A stretch of 41,454 nt of DNA from an uncultured Eubacteriales bacterium (GTDB taxonomy: Bacteria; Bacillota; Clostridia; Lachnospirales; Lachnospiraceae), in assembly GCA_900549105.1 (NCBI GenBank), contig URND01000012.1:1-41454 (forward strand). Reading direction: 5' to 3'. Both the position numbers and the translations under genes were made by a program. The stretch's first letter is position 1. Every line of letters begins with the position of its first letter. Below are positions 15,979-22,652 of the stretch, piece after piece. The notes under the pieces are model-generated. The model made no database searches. It was not told the origin of the DNA and was given only the letters and a program-made list of their open reading frames with translations.

Positions 15979-16236
15979 TTACTCTACGAAGATATATTTC
16001 AGCATAGGTCTACCGTTGTCTGTTACGATAAAAGTATTCTCGTCGATGATTTGTATGTCTTTAGCCTTGGGCCAAAAGAGCCATATAAGTTTTCCGTCGG
16101 GTTTAAGGAATGCTACGGCATTGGTTTGTGCTTTACCAACCGCTCGCACACCCATATCTGTGTTGTCGAAAAGATGGATGCAACGCCACTTTGTGCCGGG
16201 TCTCATTTTACGTTTTACATCTGCGAATGTTTTCAT
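15979..16236 (-). CDS. Small hypothetical protein (85 aa)
   Basis: Beta-rich protein (KWRCIHLFDN, VAFLKPDGKLIWLFWP, FIVTDNGRPMLKYIFV) with no recognised family. The compact alternating sequence and clean start after an ATTAACCAT-like leader make it a convincing gene. A terminator lies just upstream, so it begins its own transcript. Confidence 0.7.
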   Translation of the reverse strand: MKTFADVKRKMRPGTKWRCIHLFDNTDMGVRAVGKAQTNAVAFLKPDGKLIWLFWPKAKDIQIIDENTFIVTDNGRPMLKYIFVE

Positions 16237-16254
16237 GGTTATGGATAATTAAAA

Positions 16255-16278
16255 AGCATGGCTTGATTCGGCCATGCT
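16255..16278 (-). terminator. Intrinsic terminator
   Basis: AGCATGGC / GCCATGCT stem with an 8-nt loop, followed on the minus strand by TTTTAATTA. It ends the transcript of the frameshifted small gene and its upstream partner. Confidence 0.8.
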
Positions 16279-16332
16279 CTGAGTTATAATTTTGATCTAA
16301 ATCAGCGTTCGTTTCAATAGGTTTCCGGGCGT

Positions 16333-16525
16333 TCAATCTGTTTCCGGATCGAAAGGACATTCGGTATCTTCTTCGATAAATTCAACGTTATCTCCAAGGT
16401 CCGTGTTGATTTTGCAGATAAATTGAGGCTTGGCGGTAGCCAGATTCTCCTCTTCGGAATCTGTTTCATCAACGATGATCCGTGTGAGCAGACTTACTGC
16501 TACACAGTTTTGCTATTTTTGTCAT
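16333..16525 (-). pseudogene. Small conserved-type acidic protein gene broken by a 1-bp insertion
   Basis: ATG 16525 opens MTKIAKL in one frame. The adjacent frame then continues VAVSLLTRIIVDETDSEE... and ends in ECPFDPETD with a stop at 16333-16335. The segment is 193 bp, i.e. 64 codons plus one extra base. Deleting one T in CTGTGTAGC near 16503 restores a continuous 63-aa protein with a strongly acidic C-terminus. The start lies 3 bp after the stop of the upstream gene and a terminator follows, so this is a real operon gene that is either mutated or affected by a base-call error. I recall similar short MTKIAK... proteins in Bacteroides elements. Confidence 0.7.
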
Positions 16526-16527
16526 GT

Positions 16528-17061
16528 TCATAAGGTTATTATAATGAAACGAACATAATAATTGTCGAAAGCGCATTTATTGTCATTGATCCTCTCAGAA
16601 AACTCATCAGGCGTGTATATTTCTACTTCGGACATCTCCCTTTCATCTTCCGGGGCTGGTATGGGCCCATTCTCCCATGCCTTGAGAATCTCTTCGTCGG
16701 AAGCATTGCGGGGCAGTAGTTTGTAAGGCCAGGCGAAGACCCGCAGCTCCTTCCGCACAGATCGGTCCACCTGCGGATCGTGGCCGTTCATGCAGATAGT
16801 CTCATGGTTCGAATCGAGAACGATTATCGTGGCATGTCCTTGGTTATGATCGGGAACCATACTGCTCAAAGTATCGTATAGGTACTCTGACTTGTGGAAA
16901 ACAATGGTTTGTCCGTCGTCCAGATCACCGACGAAGTTCGAAGACAGGTTGTTGGCTGCTATGATCTGCTTTGCTTCATTTAGAGACTCGGCATTCACTG
17001 AGAAATGGCTCCGCTGCCAGATCGTACCTTTATGATCTTGATAGAATGTGTATTCGTTCAT
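16528..17061 (-). CDS. Hypothetical protein (177 aa)
   Basis: Starts at ATG 17061 (MNEYTFYQDHKGTIWQRSHF) after an AACCATAAATCAGAAC leader typical of genes here; an extension to 17133 is less likely. The N-terminal ~90 residues alternate strands and helices, and the C-terminus is acidic (PAPEDEREMSEVEIYTPDEF). No family recognised. The frameshifted acidic gene follows 3 bp downstream, so they form an operon. Confidence 0.65.
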   Translation of the reverse strand: MNEYTFYQDHKGTIWQRSHFSVNAESLNEAKQIIAANNLSSNFVGDLDDGQTIVFHKSEYLYDTLSSMVPDHNQGHATIIVLDSNHETICMNGHDPQVDRSVRKELRVFAWPYKLLPRNASDEEILKAWENGPIPAPEDEREMSEVEIYTPDEFSERINDNKCAFDNYYVRFIIITL

Positions 17062-17213
17062 GTTCTGATTTATGGTTAATTTAATATTTTCGAAATCGCC
17101 GAAACATTCCTTGATTCTCTTGTGATTTTTCATTGTTGAATCATGGTTCTGCCTTCGATCACTTACATAGCTTTTATTTCGTAGGAAGCAGATTTACATT
17201 GGAAAAAATGAAA

Positions 17214-17352
17214 TGGACTACCGTTGACTGACATGGATTATAGTGGAATATAGATTTCAATTTAAATCGAAAGGAGATACTCCAAAATATATGTCCATGT
17301 AAGTCTATGATAGTCCATCATAGTCCATGTCAGTCCAACTCAGACCAACTGT
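17214..17352. repeat. Two opposed arrays of 10-bp repeats
   Basis: Six units of a GTCCATnnnn-type decamer run without gaps from 17293 to 17352 (e.g. GTCCATCATA, GTCCATGTCA). Four units of the reverse-complement type (TGGACTACCG, TTGACTGACA, TGGATTATAG, TGGAATATAG) run from 17214 to 17253. The 39-bp centre is AT-rich. The arrays are therefore both tandem and inverted, with a period of one helical turn. Binding-site clusters of this kind occur at origins, oriT and partition sites; the function here is unknown. Confidence 0.65.
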
Positions 17353-17498
17353 TTCAATCAATAAAATGGATGAAATGCCTTTAGAGAATTGATTCAAGGA
17401 TTTTACGACAGATATTCATCAAAATCCTCTGTTTGAACGGTTTGTCGATGGGCTGAATAGCACTCAAACCGATGTGTAAAGATATGTAAATGAATGCT

Positions 17499-17786
17499 TT
17501 ATGCTACGATGCGCATTGGGAATAATTGTGAATATTTCTTATTCCAATCAATAACTGAAACAATCGTTTTTTCTTCGGTCTTTGAAAAATCACCTAATCC
17601 CTCAGTCGAATATTCCGTTCCCAACTTTTTATTGATAAATAGGCAAGCTTGTTGGGTTAAATCAGGTTGCTGCGTGTCGGGAACCACATCTTTAACTGTC
17701 AGAAAGACATCCATTGTTTGTGGTGTGACAGATTCAAAGGCTTTTTCGAAACGAAATTCACCTTTTTCATAGATTAAATTAATCAT
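17499..17786 (-). CDS. Small hypothetical protein (95 aa)
   Basis: The sequence (MINLIYEKGEFRFEKAFESV...VFLTVKDVVP...FINKKLGTEYSTEGL) looks like a compact alpha/beta protein, but I recognise no family. It starts 47 bp downstream of the terminator of the structured RNA at 17.8-18.06 kb, on the same strand, so it could be controlled by readthrough of that RNA. Confidence 0.5.
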   Translation of the reverse strand: MINLIYEKGEFRFEKAFESVTPQTMDVFLTVKDVVPDTQQPDLTQQACLFINKKLGTEYSTEGLGDFSKTEEKTIVSVIDWNKKYSQLFPMRIVA

Positions 17787-17832
17787 TGGATTTAGATATT
17801 TACCCCAGCCAACTCCGAATCAAGGGGATTAT

Positions 17833-18063
17833 AAAAAAAGAAAGTGTGGAGTTGTTAGTTTATCTGACAATAGGCATTTGGCGTGGCCCGAGAACAAATA
17901 AACAATACCCCACACTTGAGCAGTATATCGAGGATGATATAGCTACGCAAGTGATGAGTGTTTGTATTGCTTACCCTTGTTCTCTTAAAATCGCCAAATT
18001 TTATTGTCAAGGATAAAAGCTAAACACTTTCATCAATCAATATGTCGCTACCCAGCGGATAGC
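17833..18063 (-). ncRNA. Structured non-coding RNA, intact copy (~231 nt)
   Basis: Transcribed on the minus strand from a TTG-N18-TAACTTTG promoter. The 5' end folds as GCTATCC...GGGTAGC (18063-18047). A conserved ACATATTGATTnnTGAAAGTGTTT block follows, whose 3' part pairs with AAACACTCATCA further on. The 3' end is an intrinsic terminator (AAGTGTGG / CCACACTT followed by TCTTTTTTT). A second copy of the RNA, with compensatory changes in these helices, is split between 30152-30319 and 41167-41225. No coding potential is evident. Independent small RNA or leader/attenuator of the gene at 17499-17786 are both possible. Confidence 0.7.
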
Positions 18064-18067
18064 ATCA

Positions 18068-18096
18068 CAAAGTTAGAAAATGTTTTTTAAATACAA
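18068..18096 (-). promoter_or_regulatory. Promoter of the structured RNA
   Basis: TTG (18096-18094) and TAACTTTG (18075-18068) with an 18-bp spacer. The same boxes with the same spacing occur in the split copy at 41232-41260. Confidence 0.65.
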
Positions 18097-18170
18097 CGAC
18101 TCAACGGGGTATTGTAACAACAAATTTCGGTTTAAAGTTTCAGAAAATCAATATTGATCTGAGAAAATGT

Positions 18171-18257
18171 TTACTCTTTCTTGCGGGGGTCTGCTCTTAT
18201 GTAGGCCACAAGGACAAATATAAGCCCTCCGATAAGTGTCAAATACAAATCTTTCAT
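18171..18257 (-). CDS. 28-aa hydrophobic peptide
   Basis: ATG 18257 opens a 28-residue frame with one predicted membrane span (YLTLIGGLIFVLVAYI, residues 5-20) and a basic tail, RADPRKKE. This hydrophobic-plus-basic layout resembles type I toxin-antitoxin peptides and other membrane small proteins. It lies between the Fic gene and the structured RNA promoter, all on the minus strand. No antisense RNA over it is evident. Too short for routine gene calling. Confidence 0.45.
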   Translation of the reverse strand: MKDLYLTLIGGLIFVLVAYIRADPRKKE

Positions 18258-18376
18258 AAATTCAGTACTCTAAAATAGTGCATAATCGGTACGTCTCAAA
18301 TGATAGCTGAATGCACCCGAATAAAAAAAGAGGCATGGATCGCTCCACACCTCCCATTGGTATTCAAATCTCCGGC

Positions 18377-19114
18377 TTATCCCCGGATGATTTTCAGATA
18401 GTACGTCAGACTTTGAATTACTACATCTTCGATAAACTCCACAAAAGCCGAGTTATCTCCCGAGGATGCTTCCTCCAAAGTCTCATAGTAGCGTCGCCTT
18501 GTCTCATTGTCCCCCTTGATATTGGCTATGGGATAACCGTGTTGCATCAATATCAGATTCATCACGAGACGGGCTGTCCTGCCATTCCCGTCAATAAAGG
18601 GATGAACAGACACCAGTTTCTCGTGCATCTGAGCGGCCAATACAACCGGGTGCATGGAATCTTTGTTTGCCTCGTACCATTGAAACAACTCGTCCATTTT
18701 GGGCTGTAACAGATAAGGCTGGGGAGGAATATGCTTGCTACCGCTGATAATGACAGGTACACGGCGGTATTTCCCTGCATTGTCCTTGTCTATGCTGTGC
18801 AGGACAATGGCGTGAATATCCAAAAGCACACGTTCCGAGATCGGCTCTTTCTTCTGGGCTACGTCCTTAATAAAATCAATGGCCTCTTTATGGTTGATAG
18901 CCTCCAGATGCTCCCTTAACCCTTTGCCTGCAATGGTAATACCTTTGTTGACCACCATATCCGTTTCATGGAGGGTCAGGGTATTTCCCTCGATGCGGTT
19001 GCTGTCATAGGTATATTCAATCTCCAGGGCCTCTGTGATGCGGTAATTCTCATTAGCCCTGTATTGATTCAGTTCACCTAAAAGGGTGTCGATCTGTTGC
19101 AACTTGTCATCCAT
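18377..19114 (-). CDS. Fic-family AMP-transferase with N-terminal inhibitory helix
   Basis: The canonical Fic motif HPFIDGNGRTAR is at residues 171-182 of a 245-aa protein. The N-terminal helix contains SNRIEGN (~38-44), matching the class II inhibitory motif (S/T)xxxE(G/N), in which the Glu blocks productive ATP binding. Fic proteins mostly transfer AMP to target proteins. The start MDDKLQQ at 19114 is preferred; a TATTTTTG -7 box ends about 5 bp upstream, which implies a very short or absent leader. A 42-bp palindrome upstream may be regulatory. There is no separate antitoxin, as expected for class II Fic. Mobile-element Fic proteins may be toxins or regulators. Confidence 0.93.
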   Translation of the reverse strand: MDDKLQQIDTLLGELNQYRANENYRITEALEIEYTYDSNRIEGNTLTLHETDMVVNKGITIAGKGLREHLEAINHKEAIDFIKDVAQKKEPISERVLLDIHAIVLHSIDKDNAGKYRRVPVIISGSKHIPPQPYLLQPKMDELFQWYEANKDSMHPVVLAAQMHEKLVSVHPFIDGNGRTARLVMNLILMQHGYPIANIKGDNETRRRYYETLEEASSGDNSAFVEFIEDVVIQSLTYYLKIIRG

Positions 19115-19174
19115 ACGCACAAAAATACACAAATTTCAGACAAAAGATAATTCCCGGCGCTCTTTTAGAGAGTC

Positions 19175-19216
19175 TGTACACCTATCTTTCCATTATATAA
19201 GAGAGATAGATGTACA
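19175..19216. repeat. 42-bp imperfect palindrome upstream of fic
   Basis: TGTACA-n-CTATCT (19175-19187) is mirrored by AGATAG-n-TGTACA (19204-19216). It sits ~60 bp upstream of the Fic start. The rest of the 304-bp gap to the DUF3871 gene contains no coding frame; a GGGGATTT/AAAACCCC hairpin lies at 19357-19377. Confidence 0.5.
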
Positions 19217-19418
19217 ACTCATGCGCAGATAGATTCCATTATTATAAGCAATTAAGTGCGCACACTCCAACTTTCATATCATAATGGATAATAGACAGAC
19301 CGCAGCACTTCCGGTAAGAAAACTATTTATAGCTGGGATGGTAAGTTAATAACAGAGGGGATTTCCGGGAAAACCCCACGCACATACTTTTGAATTATTT
19401 AGAAAGTAAGTGCGGGAA

Positions 19419-20435
19419 TTACTCTACAAACCACCTGTACTCGCTCTCTCCATACAGAGCCTTGTTGATACCCTCAGCCAGTTGCGAGGCATTGAGTGCC
19501 CTGTCCAGAAAATTGTCGATGTAGGAGGACTTATTAGCCCCTGTAAGTAGGTTGTAGACCTTCCACATGGAAATCTCTCGGCTCTGTGCATCTACTCCGA
19601 AAGCCTCGTCTTGGTAATAAGCCCTTGCCACCAGATTGATCTGGGTGTCTGTCATCAGCAATTGGGGCAGTCTCTTTTTATCCTCCTGGGGCAGGCATTG
19701 ATAAAGCCGTGACTTTCCCAAGAGCTGAGCGAACTGATGTTCTGTCATGGAAGAGTTCACAAGGGTTTGCATCTGCCTTGTGTGTTTCTCGGGGTTATAG
19801 AGCTGAAACAACTCCATGACAGCCTGAAAGAGGGCCTGTGTATTCATCACCTTGATCTCGCTCTTATAGCCGTCCGTGGAGACACACATATTGCAGCAGA
19901 CCATGTTCTGAAAGCCCACAAAGACCTTGAATTTCTCCGCAGATTTTTTGTTGTAGAGGTTTTCATGGTTGTAGGCCCTTACCCCTCCTACTGTCAGCTT
20001 TAAGGGGTTTCCGTCGATGTCCTCGTGGATAGTGGGGATTTCAAAGCAGAACATCATCCGCTCATAGTAGATGGTCTTGTCTGTCTCCAAAAGCTGATTC
20101 ACGGGCTTATGGATAGCCTCGGGGATTCTGCCCTTGATGATATGGCTCACCCTTATTTCGGGGCTGTCGATGGCCTCTCCCCGGAAGAACTGCTGAGCCG
20201 CCTCATGGACTGTCTCCACAAAGGCAGGGTGTGAAATGGTTACCTCGTTGTCTTTGGAGAAAACCGGGACCACACAATCACTTTGCAGGTGGCGGATTGA
20301 AACCTCTTTGGTATTGGCCTCTATAAAGGGTGTGGTCTTATCCGTCCTGAGCGGCTGTGTAATATTGATAGGATGTTGTGTCGGCAGAGGAATAATCTCT
20401 TGCCTAACGGGATGGAGTTGGAGCGCTGTTTCCAT
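19419..20435 (-). CDS. DUF3871-family protein
   Basis: This 338-aa protein matches what I remember of DUF3871 proteins of Bacteroidetes elements: an N-terminal Pro-rich stretch, ISHPAFVETVHEAAQQFFRG, an IPTIHEDIDGNPLKLTVGGVRAYN core, and a C-terminal NLLTGANKSSYIDNFLDRA segment that recalls DUF932/phage-type proteins. Its biochemical function is unknown. The start overlaps the end of the upstream RecA-like ATPase by 32 bp, so the two are translationally coupled. This suggests a shared role in element DNA replication or recombination. Confidence 0.75.
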   Translation of the reverse strand: METALQLHPVRQEIIPLPTQHPINITQPLRTDKTTPFIEANTKEVSIRHLQSDCVVPVFSKDNEVTISHPAFVETVHEAAQQFFRGEAIDSPEIRVSHIIKGRIPEAIHKPVNQLLETDKTIYYERMMFCFEIPTIHEDIDGNPLKLTVGGVRAYNHENLYNKKSAEKFKVFVGFQNMVCCNMCVSTDGYKSEIKVMNTQALFQAVMELFQLYNPEKHTRQMQTLVNSSMTEHQFAQLLGKSRLYQCLPQEDKKRLPQLLMTDTQINLVARAYYQDEAFGVDAQSREISMWKVYNLLTGANKSSYIDNFLDRALNASQLAEGINKALYGESEYRWFVE

Positions 20436-21144
20436 AGTTTTGAGGGGTTTGGGGTTGAATGATGTTTGATTGGGGATTGAGGTTGCACCAATTCAGGATG
20501 GCTTGGCCTACTTTGGGAGTGATGGTGAACTCGGGACGGCCCATGAACAGGCCTGTTCTGTCTTTGGAAGCCTGCACATGGTGTTTGAGGTCTATATCCA
20601 GAACGACGGTAAATTCATAGTCCATGCCATCCCTTTGCATGGCTTTTAAGCCCACTTTTTCCGGGACCATCTTGCCGTTCTTTTCATTGAGGACATAATC
20701 CTGCTTGGTGCGCATGGTACAGATGATATGCACGGGAGATTGGAGGATTTTCTGCACAAAGGCATTCTGCCGGGGTGTAACCTTGGCCCAGTTTGCAAAG
20801 GAATTGCCTTGCAGTCCTGCATGGAAATCCAGCAGGTAGTCCCAGCATTGGGAGATACTGTCCACGATGATTACCTCCATACCTGCATTTTCACATAAGG
20901 TGATGGCCTCGATGTAATTCTCCGGGGAATAATCACCACCGAGGGAGACCACATTGTAGGTCCCGAGGTGAGCATAGAGATCGGCAGAGCCATTTTCAGA
21001 ATCTATGACGGCAATTTTAGACCAGTCAGAGGTCATGCCATAGGCTAACAGGAGGGCTGAGTAGGTTTTGCCCGAACCTGCACAGCCCTGAAGGGCCAAT
21101 TTGATTTTGGCCTGCTTTCTTGTAGAAGGACGGATGTTTAACAT
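20404..21144 (-). CDS. RecA-like P-loop ATPase (Sak4-like type)
   Basis: Walker A GCAGSGKT (residues ~20-27), Walker B VIIVDS (~92) and IICTMRTKQDYVL in the position of a sensor strand mark a RecA-fold ATPase of the phage Sak4 type. The length is 246 aa with a Gln/Asn/Pro-rich tail (NIIQPQTPQNYGNS). Sak4-like proteins take part in single-strand annealing and recombination in phages. The overlap with the DUF3871 gene supports a DNA-metabolism module with the winged-helix and helicase genes upstream. Confidence 0.82.
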   Translation of the reverse strand: MLNIRPSTRKQAKIKLALQGCAGSGKTYSALLLAYGMTSDWSKIAVIDSENGSADLYAHLGTYNVVSLGGDYSPENYIEAITLCENAGMEVIIVDSISQCWDYLLDFHAGLQGNSFANWAKVTPRQNAFVQKILQSPVHIICTMRTKQDYVLNEKNGKMVPEKVGLKAMQRDGMDYEFTVVLDIDLKHHVQASKDRTGLFMGRPEFTITPKVGQAILNWCNLNPQSNIIQPQTPQNYGNSAPTPSR

Positions 21145-21186
21145 GATGTATGAAATTAAGGTGTGTATCTATCTGAACATAAAAAA

Positions 21187-21218
21187 ACAGGCAGAAAGCC
21201 CCAAAGCCTCCTGCCTGT
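21187..21218 (-). terminator. Intrinsic terminator
   Basis: ACAGGCAG / CTGCCTGT stem, followed on the minus strand by TTTTTT. It lies just after the stop of the 90-aa gene. Confidence 0.75.
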
Positions 21219-21238
21219 CCTGAGAATCCCTAATCAGT

Positions 21239-21511
21239 CTAAAACACAGCCAATGTAGGGGCTCCTCCTTCGCCCCGCTGATGGAGCATCATAAACATCT
21301 CCCCTGTCTCGGCATTGCACACCTGAGAGACTACCGGGTCTGTCAGCTGTCCTGTCTCTACTTTCCGACTGCAAGGGCCTGTTTCAAGGCCATAGACAAA
21401 GAACACCTTGCCTGTGTGGGGATTCTGTTTTACCTCCAGCTTCTCAACTCCCTGCTGGGCCTTGAACTGGGCTACCTCCCACGTCTCGATAAATTTCAGA
21501 TTGCTTTCCAT
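21239..21511 (-). CDS. Small hypothetical protein (90 aa)
   Basis: Beta-rich small protein (VEKLEVKQNPHTGKVFFVYG, TGEMFMMLHQRGEGG) that looks compact and well formed, but belongs to no family I recognise. It is flanked by a terminator downstream and lies between the winged-helix gene and the RecA-like ATPase, all on the minus strand. Confidence 0.68.
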   Translation of the reverse strand: MESNLKFIETWEVAQFKAQQGVEKLEVKQNPHTGKVFFVYGLETGPCSRKVETGQLTDPVVSQVCNAETGEMFMMLHQRGEGGAPTLAVF

Positions 21512-21707
21512 ACCACAAATTTTAGATTAAAGTGTTGTGGCGGGGGACCATCCCCACGCCGAGTGCAGGGAGAGGTCATGTGGTGATTGGGGCAAACGTG
21601 TGCGGACAAAACTGAAAAAAAAATAAAATAGTTAGAACTTAGGGGTCAGGAAATAATGTCTTATTAATAATAATGTTTGCCAACACCAACAGATTCATTT
21701 ACTTAGG

Positions 21708-21740
21708 ATAAGGGCAGGAGTTGGATAATCCCGCCCTTAT
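21708..21740 (-). terminator. Terminator overlapping the stop codon of the winged-helix gene
   Basis: ATAAGGGC / GCCCTTAT stem; the right arm covers the stop codon at 21737-21739. Confidence 0.6.
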
Positions 21741-22420
21741 GCGCACTTAGTTTTATAATTATATAATGGCTTATCTGAGCAATTCCGATAAAGGATAAAT
21801 AGCATTTTAGTAGTGTCATACTCAAACGGTTCTTTCCCATGTAACCACTCTTTATAAGTCTGATGCCCTAACCAATCACATGTCAGCATTAATGAATCGG
21901 GATAATTGTCAAATTGAGGATTTTGCAGATAATCACCAGCAAGCCCTATATAGCCTTTAACTCGTAAAGATTTTAAGTGTTTGTAGTAAGCTGTTCTTGA
22001 AATACCTAATCTCTTAATGGCTTCCGTTGCAGATAGTCCCATATTGAATGAATTATTAAACCCTATGCAATAGAGAGCGAGCAGGAAGCCCTTTTCTTCG
22101 GATGAGAGCCTATTATCTTCTAATACCCCTCTGTGGATAATCCTAAATTGTTCAGGAACATACGGCAAAATATATCTTTTGCGCCTGTTGCTGTTTCTTA
22201 CAAATTCTTCAATGGTACAAAGACCGCTATTTTTCAGTCTTTTGGCAAAATGATCCTTTATGTAACCCAGGGATTTTCCTGTAAATCCGGCTAATTGCTC
22301 ATAGGTGACATCCGTTGTATTATCATCATGTGCTGTCAGGCAGAGAGCAGTAAAAACATAAAGATCATTGAGAGGCAGCTTCTCAGCTGCTTCAGTGGGG
22401 ATAACCGTATAATTTTTCAT
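21737..22420 (-). CDS. Winged-helix DNA-binding protein, replication-initiator-like
   Basis: From ATG 22420 the protein has 227 aa; an upstream TTG at 22429 is less likely. Two winged-helix-like units can be seen, VTYEQLAGFTGKSLGYIKDH (~38-57) and LSATEAIKRLGISRTAYYKH (~130-149), each followed by a basic wing. This two-domain layout recalls plasmid-type initiators and phage replication proteins, but the similarity is general. It lies upstream of the recombination genes and downstream of the helicase pseudogene. Two inverted repeats lie in the gap upstream (22456-22525). Confidence 0.65.
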   Translation of the reverse strand: MKNYTVIPTEAAEKLPLNDLYVFTALCLTAHDDNTTDVTYEQLAGFTGKSLGYIKDHFAKRLKNSGLCTIEEFVRNSNRRKRYILPYVPEQFRIIHRGVLEDNRLSSEEKGFLLALYCIGFNNSFNMGLSATEAIKRLGISRTAYYKHLKSLRVKGYIGLAGDYLQNPQFDNYPDSLMLTCDWLGHQTYKEWLHGKEPFEYDTTKMLFILYRNCSDKPLYNYKTKCA

Positions 22421-22455
22421 AGGGTGCAAAAATGGTGTTTGTATTTTAGGCTGTT

Positions 22456-22525
22456 CTATATTACTTACTATCTATTATTAGAGATATAAAGAAGGTAGGT
22501 AATATAGATTCGCATAAAATGCGAA
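22456..22525. promoter_or_regulatory. Inverted repeats between the winged-helix gene and the helicase
   Basis: CTATATTACTTAC (22456-22468) is mirrored by GTAGGTAATATAG (22495-22507) with one mismatch. It is followed at once by TTCGCAT/ATGCGAA (22509-22525). The position in front of a putative initiator gene suggests operators or an origin-like site. Confidence 0.5.
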
Positions 22526-22652
22526 CACACTTAAAAATGATACTTAAATTGGATTCTTGGAGGGCCTAACCTCCTGAAAGACAAGACAAAGATAAGTAAA
22601 ATTTTTGTATTTTGCAAATATTTTGGCGGTTATTTTTCTGTAAATCAGAGAT

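Noticed and set aside
17786..18016. Plus-strand 76-aa open frame
   Set aside because: It runs through the terminator and body of the structured RNA on the other strand. The equivalent region of the second copy does not keep a matching frame.
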